Shown piece by piece: positions 22,073 to 33,561 of a DNA stretch of 64,000 nt (the first letter of the stretch is position 1; each line of letters starts with the position of its first letter). The notes under the pieces were generated by a model. The model worked only from the letters and a program-made list of their open reading frames with translations, made no database searches and was not told the DNA's origin. Made by a program: the position numbers and the translations under genes. The stretch is taken from contig NC_030811.1 of the NCBI RefSeq assembly GCF_001704415.2, positions 79,378,069-79,442,068 on the forward strand, given 5' to 3'. This stretch comes from Capra hircus. Lineage: Eukaryota > Chordata > Mammalia > Artiodactyla > Bovidae.

Positions 22073-23483
22073 TCAGTTCAGTCACTTAGTCATGTCTGAC
22101 TCTTTGCGATCCCATGGACGGCAACATGCCAGGCTTCCCTGTCCATCACCAACTCCAGGAGCTTGCTCAAACTCATGTCCATCGAGTCGGTGATGCCATC
22201 CAACCGTCTCAATCTCTGTCATCCCCTTCTCCCTCCTTCAACCTTTCCCAGCATCAGAGTCTTTTCAAATGAGTCAGTTCTTCACATCAGGTGGCCAAAG
22301 TATTGGAGTTTCAGCTTCAGCATCAGTCCTTCCAATGAATATTCAGGACTGATTTCCTTTACAATTGACTGGTTAGATCTCCTTGCAGTCCAAGGGACTC
22401 TCAAGAGTCTTCTCCACCACCACAGTTGAAAAGAATCAATCCTTCAGTGCTCAGCTTTCTTTATAGTCCAACTCTCACATCCATATGTGACTACTGGACA
22501 AACCATAGCTTTGGCTAGACTGACCTTTGTTGGCAAAGTAATGTCTCTGCTTTTTAAAACACCGTCTAGGTTGGCAAAAGCTTTTCTTCCAAAGAGCAAA
22601 CATCTTTTCATTTCATGGCTGCAGTCACCATCTACAGTGATTTTGGAGGCCAAAAAAATAAAATCTGACACTGTTTCCACCGTTTCCCCATCTATTTCCC
22701 ATGAAGTGATGGGACCAGATGCCATGATCTTCGTTTTCTGAATGTTGAGCTTTTAGCCAACTTTTTCACTTTCCTCTTTCATTTTCATCAAGAGGATCTT
22801 TAGTTCTTCTTCACTTTCTGCCATAAGGGTGGTGTCATCTGCACATCTGAGGTCACTGATGTTTCTCCAGGCAATCTTGATTCCAGCTTGTGCTTCATCC
22901 AGCCCAGTGTTTCTCATGATGTACTCTGCATATAAGTTAAATAAGCAGAGTGACAATATACAGCCTTGACCTACTCCTTTTCCTATTTGGAACCAGTCTG
23001 TTGTTTCATGTCCAGTTCTAACTGTTGCTTCTTGACTTGCATACAGATTTCTCAGGAGGCAGGTCAGGTGGTCTGGTATTCTCATCTCTTTAAGAATCTT
23101 CCACGGTTTGTTGTCATTCACACAATCAAAGGCTTTGACGTAGTCAATAAAACACAAGTAGATGTTTTTCTGGAACTCTTTTGCTTTTTCAGTGATCCAA
23201 AGAATGTTGGCAATTTAATCTCTGGTTCCTCTGTCTTTTCTAAATCCAGCTTGAACATCTGGAATTTCACAGTTCACATACTGTTGAAGCCTGGCTTGGA
23301 GAATTTTGAGCATTACTTTGCTAGTATGTGAGATGAGTGCAACTGGGTGATAGTTCAACCATTCTTTGACTTTGCCTTTCTTCGGGATTGGAGTGAAAAC
23401 TGACCTTTTCCAGTCCTGTGGTCACTGCTGAGTTTTCCAAATTTGTTGGCATACTGAGTGCAGCACTTTAATAGCATCATCAA
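22073..23483 (-). mobile_element. Twin-primed BovB, 3' half (uninverted part)
   Basis: The 3' half of a BovB in minus orientation: 3' terminal TTCAG units at the left edge, C-terminal domain (22444-22725), RT segment (22753-23157). The RT box reads CADD (Tyr to Cys). At 23483 it switches to BovB 5' sequence in the opposite orientation. With 23484-26901 it forms one element bounded by the 12-bp duplication ACTCCTGATTAT (22061-22072 and 26902-26913). Confidence 0.92.
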
Positions 23484-24135
23484 CAAATAATTGGATTAAA
23501 GATTTACTGAGCATGGTCCCACCCATCAGAACAAGACTCAGTTTCCCCTCAGTCAGTCTCTCCCATCAGGAAGCTTCCATAAACCTCTTATCCTTATCCA
23601 TCAGAGCATAGACAGAATGAATACCACAACCACAGAAAATTAATTAAACTGATCACATGGACCACAGCCATAACTCAATGAAACTATGAGCTATGCCATG
23701 TTGGGCCGCCAAAGACGGACAGCTCATGGTGAAGAGTTCTGACAAAATTTGGTCCACTGAAGCAGGGAATGGCAAACCACTTCAGTATTCTTGCCTTGAG
23801 GACTCCATGAACAGTATGAAAAGGCAAAAAGATAGGTCACTGAAAGAATAACTCCCCAGGTCAGCAGGTGCCCAATATACTACTGGAGATCAGGGGAGAA
23901 ATAACTCCAGAATGAAGAGACAGAGCCAAAGCAAAAACAACACCCAGCTGTGGCTGTGACTTGTGATGGAACTAAAGTCTGATGCTGTAAAGAACAATAT
24001 TGCATAGGAACCTAGAATGTTAGGTCTATGAATCAAGGCACATTGGAAGTGGTCAAACAGGAGATGGCAAGAGTGAACATCGACATTTTACGTATCAGTG
24101 AACTAAAATGGACTGGAATGGGTGAATTTGACTCC

Positions 24136-25567
24136 GTTCAGTTCAGTTCAGTCTCTCAGTCAGGTCCAACTCTTTGCGATTCCATGAATCGCAGCACGCC
24201 AGGCCTCCCTGTCCATCACCATCTCCCGGAGTTCACTCAGACTCACATCCATCAAGTTTGTGATGCCATCCAGCCATCTCATCCTTGGTCGTCCCATTCT
24301 CCTCCTGCCCCCAATCCCTCCCAGCATCAGAGTCTTTTCCAATGAGTCAACTCTTCGCATGAGGTGGCCAAAGTACTGGAGCTTCAGCTTTAGCATCATT
24401 CTTTCCAAAGAAATCCCAGGGTTGATCTCCTTCAGAATGGACTGGTTGGATCTCCTTGCAGTCCAAGGGACTCTCAAGAGTATTTTCCAACATCACAGTT
24501 CAAAAGCATCAATTCTTCAGCACTCAGCCTTCTTCACAGTCCAACTCTCACATCCATATATGACCACTGGAAAAACCATAGCCTTGACTAGACAGAACTT
24601 TGTGTGCAAAATAATGTCTCTGCTTTTGAATATGCTATCTAGGTTGGTCATAACTTTTCTTCCAAGGAGTAAGCGTCTTTTTAATTTCATGGCCGCAATC
24701 ACCATCTGCAGTGATTTTGGAGCCCAAAAAATAAAGTCTGACACTGTTTCCACTGTTTCCCCATCTATCTGCCATGAAGTGATGGGACCGGATGCCATGA
24801 TCTTCGTTTTCTGAATGTTGAGCTTTAAGCCAACTTTTTCACTCTCCTCTTTCACTTTCATCAAAAGGCTTTTTAGCTCCTCTTCACTTTCTGCCATATG
24901 GGTGGTGTCATCTGCATATCTGAGGTTATTGATATTTCTCCTGGCAATCTTGATTCCAGCTTGTGTTTCTTCCAGTCCAGCGTTTCTCATGATGTACTCT
25001 GCATATACGTTAAACAAGCAGGGTGACAATATATAGCCTTGATGTACTCCTTTTCCTATTTGGAAGCAGTCTGTTGTTCCATGTCCAGGTCTAACTGTTG
25101 CTTCCTGACCTGCATATAGGTTTCTCAAGAGGCAGGTCAGGTGGTCTGGTATTCCCATCTCTTTCAGAATGTTGCACAGTTATTGTGATCCACACAGTCA
25201 AAGGCTTTGGCATAGTCAATAAAGCAGAAATAAATGTTTTTCTGGAACTCTCTTGCTTTTTCCATGATCCAGCAGATGTTGGCAATTTGATCTCTGGTTC
25301 CTCTGCCTTGTCTAAAACCAGCTTGAACAGGGAGTTCATGGTTCATGTATTGCTGAAGCCTAGCTTGGAGAATTTTGAGCATTACTTTACTAGCATGTGA
25401 GATGAGTGCAATTGTGCGGTAGTTTGAGCATTCTTTTGCATTGCCTTTCTTTGGAATTGGAATGAAAACTGACTTTTCCAGTCCTGTGGCCACTGCTGAG
25501 TTTTCCCAATTTGCTGGCATATTGAGTGCAGCACTTTAACAGCATCATCTTTCAGGATTTGAAACAG
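24136..25567 (-). mobile_element. Second BovB, 5'-truncated, nested in the first
   Basis: Minus-oriented BovB 3' half, from TTCAG repeats at the left to GATTTGAAACAG at the right. The host BovB reads GAATTTGACTC before it and ATGACCTTTATATC after it, contiguous in the family. A 213-codon RT frame (24517-25158) retains YADD; a separate frame (25164-25520) holds the upstream RT part with an intact IDYAKAFDCVDH. No clear target duplication; CAG microhomology at the right junction. Confidence 0.92.
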
Positions 25568-26515
25568 ATGACCTTTATATCTACTACTGTGAGCAAGAAT
25601 CCCTTAGAAGAAATGGAGTAGCCCTCATTGTCAACAAAAGAGTCTGAAATGCAGTACTTGGATACAATCTCAAAAATGACAGAATGATCTCTGTTGGTTT
25701 CCAAGGCAAACAATTCAATATCACAGTAATCCCAGTCTATGCCTCAATCAGGAATGCTGAAGAAGCTGAAGTTAGATGGTTCTATGAAGACCTACAAGAC
25801 CTTCTAGAACTAACACCCAAAAAAGATGTCCTTTTTATTATAGGGCCTGGAATGCAAAAGGAGGAAGTCAAGAGATACTTGGAGTAACATGCACGTTTGG
25901 CCTTTTAGTACAAAATGAAGCAAGGTAAACGCTAACAGAGTTTTGCCAAGAGAACACAATGGTCATAGCAAACACCTTCTTCCAACAACACAAGGGACAA
26001 CTCTACACATGGACATCACCAGATGATCAATTTCAGAAATCAGATTGATTATATTCTTTGCAGCCAAAGATGGAGATGCTCTATACAGTCAGCAAAAATA
26101 AGACTGGGAGCTGACTGTGGCTCAGATCATGAACTCCTTATTGCCAAATTCAGACTTAAATTAAAGAAAGTAGGGGAAACCACTAGCCCATTCAGTTATG
26201 ACCTAAATCAAATCCCTTGTGATTATACACTGGAAATGACAAACAGATTCAAGAGATTAGATCTGATAGAGTGCCTGAAGAACTATGGATGGAGATTCAT
26301 GACACTGTACAGGAGGCAGGGATCGAGACCATCCCCAAGAAAAAGAAATGCAAAAAGGCAAAATGGTTGTCTGAGGAGGCCTTACAAATAGCTCTCAAAG
26401 AAGAGCAGCTAAAGGAGAAAAGGAAATATATACCCATTTGAATGCAGAGTTCCAAAGAAGAGCAAGGAGAGATAAGAAAGCCTTCCTCAGTGATCAATGC
26501 AAAGAAATAGAGGAA

Positions 26516-26565
26516 AACAATAGGATGGGAAAGACTAGAGAACAATAGGATGGGAAAAACTAGAG
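26516..26565 (+). repeat. 25-bp tandem duplication inside BovB
   Basis: AACAATAGGATGGGAAAGACTAGAG is present twice in tandem with one mismatch. Other BovB copies here (16152-16402) have it once, so it is private to this copy. Confidence 0.9.
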
Positions 26566-26913
26566 ACTTCAAGAAAATTAGAGATACAAAGGGAACATTT
26601 CATTCAAAGATAGCCACAATAAATTACACAAATGGTATGGATCTAACAAGCAGAAGATATTAAGAGGAGGTGGCAAGAATATACAGAACTATACAGAAAA
26701 AGGTCTTCATGACCCAGATATCCACGATGGTCTGATCACTCATCTACAGCCAGACATGCTGGAATGCAAAGTCAAGTGGGCCTTAGGAATCATCACTACG
26801 AACAAAGCTAGTGTAAGTAATGGAATTCCAGTCGAGCTACTTCAAATCCTAAAAGATGATGCTGTGAATGTGCTGCATTCAATATGCCAACCATTTGGAA
26901 AACTCCTGATTAT

Positions 26914-27228
26914 AGATTACCTTTTAAAGAAAAATTTTTGTTCATGATTTGTTTACTTTTAATTAGCTATTTCGTTTTGTTATCTGTGTTGAGATTATTT
27001 TAAAATAATCCCTTCATTCACTCTATAAAGATTTATGGAAAACTTTTATGGATAGGCTCTGGGCTAGATGTAGAAATAAAAATTCAGTGATAAAATATGA
27101 AGAATAACTTCTTTAGTTTTCCAGTCTACTGGGAATTTCAGAGACATAAGCAAGTTATAACAGTATTGAAATAAAGATTTCAAGGTTCCTCAAAGAGTGT
27201 TCTCTCAAGCTTGGATAATCAGTTCAGT
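26914..27228. other. AT-rich stretch, nothing recognised
   Basis: Starts at the right target duplication of the twin-primed BovB and ends at the next SINE. No gene or named repeat is seen. Confidence 0.6.
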
Positions 27229-27239
27229 TTTCTTGGAAG

Positions 27240-27448
27240 TGAAAGTGAAGTTGCTCAGTCATGTCCGACTCTTTTTGACCCCATGGACTGTACCCTACTA
27301 TGCTCTTCTGTCCATGGGATATTCCAAGCAAGAGTACTGGGGTGGGTTGCCATTTCCTTTTCCAGAGGATCTTCCAGACCCAGAGATCGAACCCAGGTCT
27401 CTTGCACTGTAGGCAGATGCTTAACCGTCTGAGCCACCAAATAATTCC
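27240..27448 (-). mobile_element. Bov-tA SINE, antisense
   Basis: Reverse-oriented Bov-tA flanked by the 11-bp duplication TTTCTTGGAAG at 27229-27239 and 27449-27459. Confidence 0.95.
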
Positions 27449-27459
27449 TTTCTTGGAAG

Positions 27460-28034
27460 AAATCATATCAAAGACTTGGATGAATGTGTGATGGTGAGAT
27501 GACCATCTGTCAGGGAGCAGTGTTCCAAGAAAAGAGAATAACATGTTCTATGATAGGAGGAGAGAGAAGACAAGCTTGGTCAAACTAACGTACTAAACTA
27601 AACATTAGAATGGCTACAACACAAAAACACAAAAGGAATTTGGGGAGGATATAGTGGATAGACAAAACAGAAGTTTATGCACAGCCTTGCAAGCCATTCT
27701 TAAGAGTCTGGACATGATCAGATTTGCATTTTAGAAAGATAACACTGAATATAATGTGGAGAGTGGATTGAAAAGGTTAAGTCCAAGAGCAAGGGAATCA
27801 GTAGTGGAGTCTTTAATAATCCAAGGGATAGTGGGTTGATTTTTAAATTGAATACAAAGGTTCCCACATGGAAATAAGTCTTATCTAAGCTACACTGGCA
27901 GTTAATCCACATCCTCTTTGGCCCATGTATTTCAGCCAATGCAGTAAAGCAGAAAAGCAGGGTCAACAGGAAAGGCACAGGAACAACCACAGTTTAGTCT
28001 ATGGTAAACCTGCACTAAGTTGCTGACCTGCAAC
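27460..28034. other. Stretch without a recognised gene
   Basis: Moderately AT-rich unique-looking DNA; only short frames without family resemblance. Confidence 0.55.
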
Positions 28035-28150
28035 AGCATCTTTCCATCCTGCTGCTCATCAGCACCACCAGAGGACTTTTAAAATGCAGATGCTAAGGCA
28101 GATTCAGATTTAATTGATCTGAGCTGAGGCCTTGAAAACATCCCCAAGAG
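28035..28150 (+). mobile_element. MER5-like hAT fragment
   Basis: Partial match to the MER5 pattern: CATCAGCACCACCAGAGGAC, AAAATGCAGATGCTAAGGC, GATTTAATTGATCTGAGCTG. Short and diverged. Confidence 0.45.
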
Positions 28151-28254
28151 GGATCAGCAGGCAAGACTGAGATCCAACAAGGACCAATGAGTCTACCCAG
28201 AAATTCAGGCCTATCTATTTCAGCTTGTGTATTTAGGTTCCAGAGTCAAAAGTG

Positions 28255-28465
28255 GTTGATCTCAAACTTTAGTAGGCATCAGAATTCCATGGGAAGCTTG
28301 TCAAGACCGTGATGGGCTCCACTTTCAGAGTTGCTGATTCAGTAGGTCTGGGTGGGACTGGAGAATCTGTTTTAAGTACTGAATCTTTACTCTAGAATCT
28401 GTACTTCTAAGTATTAAGGTGCTGCTGCTGTTCCAGAAACCAGATTCTGAGAAACAATAGTCTAA
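28255..28465 (+). mobile_element. MER5A-like nonautonomous hAT element
   Basis: Nearly whole MER5A-type element: CTCAAACTTTAGTAGGCATC at the left, GATTCAGTAGGTCTGGGTGG in the middle, and a right end with CCAGAAACCAGATTCTGAGA. Confidence 0.75.
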
Positions 28466-28469
28466 ACCA

Positions 28470-29529
28470 ATCATTTAGGAAATCAGAATTTTAAAGAATG
28501 ATTTTTGCTGGAGAAACTAACTTTTCTTATTCTTTAGTTAATTAAGGAATGTGGGGTCTTTTTAGTTTCACACCTTGTATGTAAAAACACTAAAAAATAA
28601 ACAAAGGTGAAGAAACTATGGCACACTTTTATTTTATTGTATATGTGAGAAGTAAATACAAACTTTTGAAGAATTTCCTCTAAGTACTTTTTGTGGTGAT
28701 CTTTCTGCTTTTTAAAATTTTTATTCTGATTCAAATAAGGGAGAAAAACCATATTTTCAGAACAAGGCATATACAATGAGAGAATGCAAAATAATCTGAT
28801 GGTCTGCTATTGTTCATGATTTAGAAAAAACTTATCCTCTGTAATCATGACTGACCTATGCTTCTGTCTGAAATGAATCTGTAACTTATGACAAGCCCAG
28901 GACCTGGAGCTGGTCAGCTATCTCATAACTCGGAGTCAGAATCAAGTACATCTTGCTCTGATCCTCCTGACTCATTATTCTTTATGTGGCATGATTGTTC
29001 TTTCAATTTTCTAGGAACATTGGTTACTTTACAAAATACCTTTTTTCTTCCAGCAAAATATTACCAAGGAAAATTTGATTTTATAGTCAAGCCTGATGTG
29101 CTTCTCAAATACACACAAATCATTTCAAAGTTCTTGTTAAAAAGTAAAATCTACTTAAAAAAAAACAAACTTTGCATTGTTTAATCATATCAAACATAAC
29201 TTACCATAGGAATTTAATTTTTTACATACAGTAACTTTTATTCTTTAAAAAACACTCAGGTCCCACAATGTCAAAGGTCTTAATACTATTCTTTCTGCTT
29301 AGCACATGAACATTTCTTACTTCTTATGCCAGCTGGTGAATAAATTTTTGGAAAGCAAGGAATTTTTATATCGAGTAATTTACAAAAACTACATGTTTTA
29401 AAATGTTTGGCATGTTTTATACAAGCATATATTTTATTATACCAGTATTATCTTTAACAGTATCAAAATGAAATCTACTCAAAGTTCAAAAATATAATAA
29501 TCATCATAGAATTTTATTAATAAAAATGT
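28470..29529. other. AT-rich stretch without a recognised gene
   Basis: No coding, RNA or repeat assignment. A 98-codon frame at 28888-29184 has low-complexity Lys/Phe-rich content and no recognisable domain. Confidence 0.5.
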
Positions 29530-29541
29530 ACCAATATAAAA

Positions 29542-29811
29542 GGAGAAGGCAATGGCACCCCACTCCAGTACTCTTGCCTGGAAAATCCCATGGCTGGAGG
29601 AGCCTGGTGGGCTGCAGTCCACGGGGTCGCGGAAGAGTCGGACACAACTGAGCGACTTCACTTTCACTTTTTGCTTTCATGCATTGGAGGAGGAAATGGC
29701 AACCCACACCACTGTTCTTGCCTGGAGAATCCCAGGGATGGGGAAGCCTGGTGGGCTGCCATCTATGGGGTCACACAGAATTGGACAAGACTGAAGTGAC
29801 TTAGCAGCAGC
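29542..29811 (+). mobile_element. BOV-A2 dimeric SINE
   Basis: Two Bov-A units in sense orientation (GGAGAAGGCAATGGCACC and GGAGGAGGAAATGGCAACC starts) with a GCAGCAGCAC end. Perfect 12-bp duplication ACCAATATAAAA at 29530-29541 and 29812-29823. Confidence 0.96.
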
Positions 29812-29823
29812 ACCAATATAAAA

Positions 29824-30756
29824 AAGTACCAAAATCAAACATCACCAGAATTATGAATATAAGAGTAAAACCATCTAAATTAAATAATGCAATTTTGAAG
29901 TTAAGGAGATGACTGACTTCAATTAGGAAAAAAATCTGGCTAAACAAATTGGATCCTGAACTGAACCCTGAAGTGGAACAGATTTGGCTTTGTTGGACCA
30001 TGACCACTGCCATGGCTCTGCCCTTTCTTTGTCAGTAACTCAGAACATTTTACCAGACTGGAATACTCCAGAAGTAAGGTAACTCTTAAGTTAGCTTGGG
30101 GGAGCATCTTTAAAACAGACAGGAAAAGTCAGCAAATCAACACTTTTTATTCATCATTCAAGATTAAGTCACCAAACAATGTAAGAACTCTTAATCAAAT
30201 TTATGTGGTTAATGGATTTTTCCTTACCCCAATTTTTATTGATCACCTGCATTCAATGACATGGTCCTTGCATGTATCAAAATCACAAAAGAAATAATGC
30301 GGTTTCTGCTGTAATCTCGCAGTTGCCACTTTCATGTCCTTAAAACTCTCATTTATCCAGAGCAATTTTAGCATTTCAGATAATGGGAAATTATTTTAAG
30401 ATACGTTAAAATTATAGACAAAAGACCTAAAGCATCTGTAAGCCCATAGAAGGATTTACTATTTACTATTCAAGTCATGCAAAAAGGTTTTTAAAAATCA
30501 TCATTTGTGCCAGAAATAATTGGCAAAGGAACTAATCACCATTCAAGAAACATTTAGTAAATACTAAGGCAAGACATGGTATTAATGCTGCTCAACGCAG
30601 GTTTAGTTTCTCTTCAAGAGTATACATTATCATCACTTATTCATAGTACAATATAGGACACATTTTAACTCAAAGCAACAATAAAAAGCCTGAATGGTTA
30701 AACATGTATTCATGTTAACCATTAATATAGATTGTATTTTAACAGCTCATTCAATT
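29824..30756. other. AT-rich stretch without a recognised gene
   Basis: Unique-looking noncoding sequence; no open frame of note. Confidence 0.55.
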
Positions 30757-31712
30757 GAACAACAACAGAAACAAATAACCCAATCAAGAAATGGGCAGAA
30801 GACCTAAACAGACATTTCCAAAAGAGATCTGCAATCACACCAAAAGATTTTCAGCATCACTAATTATTAGAGAAATGCAAATCGAAATTACAGTGAGGCA
30901 CCGCCTCAGACCAGTGAGAATGGATAGCACTAAAATGTCTACAAATAACAAGTGCTAAAGAGGGTGTGGAGAAAAGGGAGCCTTTCTACACTGTTGGTGG
31001 GAATGTAAGTTAGTGCAGCCACTACAGAAAACAGTATGAAGGCTTCAAAAAATCAGAGTTGCCATATGATCCAGCAATCCCACTCTCAGGCATATACCCA
31101 GACAAAACCATGATCTGAAAAGACACGTGCACCCCAATGTTCACAGCAGCATTATTCACAATAGCAAATACATGGAAACAACCCAAATGACCATCAGCAG
31201 AGGAATGGATAAAAAAGATATATACAGACAATGGAACATTATTCAGCTACAAAAAAGAACAAAATAATGTCATTTTCAATAAGATGAATGGACCTAGAGA
31301 TTATCATACTAACCAAAGTCAGTCAAAGAGAAAGCTAAATATTATATGATATCACTTGTATATGAAATCTAAAATAAGACACAAGTGAATATATCTATGA
31401 AACAGAAAGAAACAGACTGACAGATATACAGAACAGACTTGTGGTTGCCAAGGGGAAGGGAAGTTGGGAGAGGGAAGGACTGGGAGTTAGGGGTTAGCAG
31501 ATGCAAACTATTATTGATACATCGATATATAGGATGGATTAATAGCAACATCCTACTGTACAGCACAGGCAACCTCATTCAACGTCCTGTGACAAACCAT
31601 AATAGAAAGGAATATGAAAAACAATGTGTGTGTGTGTATATATATAATAATCACTTTGCTGTACAGCAGAAATCAACACATTGTAAATCAACTATACTTC
31701 AATAACATTAAA
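30757..31712 (+). mobile_element. Old L1 3' end
   Basis: Sense L1 from CAATCAAGAAATGGGCAGAA through the end of ORF2 (GGAAACAACCCAAATGACC) to ATTGTAAATCAACTATACTT. It includes a short TG/TA run at 31626-31647. Diverged to a similar degree as the L1 at 9067. Confidence 0.88.
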
Positions 31713-32699
31713 GATATATATAGACTGTGTTTTTACAATAAAGAATACTTAGCTAAAAGCAGACATTGAATTAAAACTGAATGTTTTTGTATATTATTAA
31801 CTTGGTGATGTTGTACAAATTTAAATGTTTTCGTCTGGAAGCAAAATCTAAATCAGTCATCTTGTAAGACTGTTCAAGAATGTGGTCATCATTTTAAAAA
31901 TATTTAGGAAAAAAGTAATAAATTTGTAAGAAGTGGATCAGAGTATGAATGAAGTATTTATAGCACTCCTCTTTCTCTTACCCCTTTGTTTTGCACCAAA
32001 AGGGTGCAAAATTGAGATAAAATTTTATCAAATTTTAAAATAGAAATATCTGCCTCTAGCCAATGCAGTAAATGATGTGGTCATCAGAAGGCCCAAGGAA
32101 AACCATAAAAGTTTGGAAGTAGCTATGTGTACAGGTTGATAAATACCCAATTTCATCAAAACACTTTAGAACAGGAAGAGAAATTAGAAATAATCTTGTT
32201 CCACACCCTCATCTACCAATGAATAAACTAAAACCCAGAGTTAATAGTAGGACTCTTTGTAGGTATCCATTGCCCGAGTTTGCTTGCAGTATAGCTAGCA
32301 CATCTGGTGATACATGTGGTCTAATGTGGTCTACTATAAACTAGGGGGAAATTGTTTGGTGGCTCTCAAAATTTTGGGGTGCTGGTGTGTTTGTTGAGCA
32401 TGCCCCATTCTCAGGGATCCAATTCAATAAAGTCTAAACGGAGTCTAGCTGTCTGAAATTCTAACGGTGACTGTGATAAAGTCATCCTTGGTTAGTCTGA
32501 GTAAGAGTGAGAAATATAAAACCTACAACTGCAAGTTTTTAAAATGGATGTTAATGCTGAGTAAGCAGGTTTTCCAAACAAGTTACAGCTTTTTTTCATT
32601 AAATATAACTGTTTTTCCCTTCCATTGACACTATAAGGAAAAGGGAATGGTGTTTAAACAAGGAACTCTAGAGACCACAAAGCAATACTTGACCAATTT
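31713..32699. other. Stretch without a recognised gene
   Basis: Mostly unique. The part around 32165-32250 (TCATCTACCAATGAATAAAC) may be a very decayed MIR, but this is weak. Confidence 0.5.
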
Positions 32700-33000
32700 T
32701 CCACAAATGCAGAATCACCACGGATGCTTGTTAAGACTATACACATTGACGGTGGACTTTCTTGGCGGTCCAGTAGTTGAGACTCCGCTGCCTATACAGG
32801 GGGCACCCCCTGGGTCCCTGGTTGGGGAGGTTGGGAAACTAAGATCCCATATGTCGGGCAGTGCAGACAAAATTATATACAAGTATATATTCACGGGGCC
32901 TTTATCTGGAGAGTCTTACCAGGTTGATATGTAGTGAGACCCAGGAATGTGTAATTTTCAGAATAACTCCTGGTAATTCTGTTAACCAAACCCAGTTTGC
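32700..33000 (+). mobile_element. MER5-like element split by a CHR SINE
   Basis: Left piece AGAATCACCACGGATGCTTG and right piece from about 32890 (GGGGCCTTTATCTGGAGAG, GAGACCCAGGAATGTG) join as a MER5-type sequence once the SINE at 32751-32876 is removed. Confidence 0.6.
32751..32876 (+). mobile_element. CHR-type SINE
   Basis: GGACTTTCTTGGCGGTCCAG, GAGACTCCGCTGCC and GGGAAACTAAGATCCCATAT follow the short CHR consensus. The flanks TATACACATTGACGG and TATATATTCACGGGG look like a decayed target duplication. Confidence 0.75.
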
Positions 33001-33036
33001 AAACTCTGTCATGATCTGTTGTATGAATACCAGTTT

Positions 33037-33165
33037 CGACGGTTCTCAACCAGGGAACTCAGGAAAACGCTTACCTCCAGAGCTTCTGGATGGGTCGGTC
33101 TCAGTAGGTCTGAGAATTTGTACTGTTTCAGGCTCCCAGGTGATGATGATTCCCTGCGAACCTCT
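33037..33165 (+). mobile_element. MER5-like fragment
   Basis: CTCAGTAGGTCTGAGAATTT and GCTCCCAGGTGATGATGATT follow the MER5 pattern; short and diverged. Confidence 0.5.
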
Positions 33166-33560
33166 GGGCTAGACTGTGCTCTGCAAACCGAGGCAGAAGA
33201 TTCACAGGAAAATGCCCAGAAGCCCCTGCAATTTCTCTACTGAAACCCGGGCTTCTGCTCCTGCTGCCTGAAGAACAAGAAAATGGTGGCCGCTGCTGTT
33301 TTCAAGCCTGGAGCAGGTGTTTCCAATTCCCGAAACCTGGACACAAACTTCCTGGGTGAGATTCTGGCCCATGGAGTTCCCAGGCCTCTGGGGGGAGAAG
33401 GGGCAGCATGGCCAGAGTGGAGAAGAGCTGCGGATGGGAAGCAGGAGAGGGGAAATCCTGCTAATTGCAAACACAAAAGATAATGCAAATATGCAGATAC
33501 GTTTTAGTAGTAGTTTGCCCCCAAATTGTATAAACTAGTTAATCCATGATCATGTTGGGA
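33166..33560. other. GC-richer stretch without a recognised gene
   Basis: Higher GC than the surroundings, with frames of 60-90 codons on both strands that show no recognisable domain. Confidence 0.5.
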
Positions 33561-33561
33561 A

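Larger units (their letters stand above)
23484..26901 (+). mobile_element. Twin-primed BovB, inverted 5' half
   Basis: BovB 5' UTR and N-terminal coding half in plus orientation: 5' region from TTGGATTAAAGATTTACTGA, endonuclease region (25684-26391) and linker to the start of RT, stopping at ATATGCCAACCATTTGGAAAACTC. That is the consensus position where the minus-oriented half begins, with about 50 bp of overlap. A second BovB interrupts it at 24136-25567. The endonuclease motif usually GDWN reads GPGM, while GSDHELL is intact, so it is inactive. The geometry and the shared 12-bp flanking duplication indicate 5' inversion during one insertion. Confidence 0.9.

Noticed and set aside
24517..25158. 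213-codon open frame with an intact YADD box as an active reverse transcriptase
   Set aside because: Part of a 5'-truncated nested BovB; no endonuclease domain, and the upstream RT part is in another frame.
33202..33538. Overlapping 66-90-codon frames on both strands as a gene
   Set aside because: Frames are explained by higher GC content; no recognisable domain or start context.
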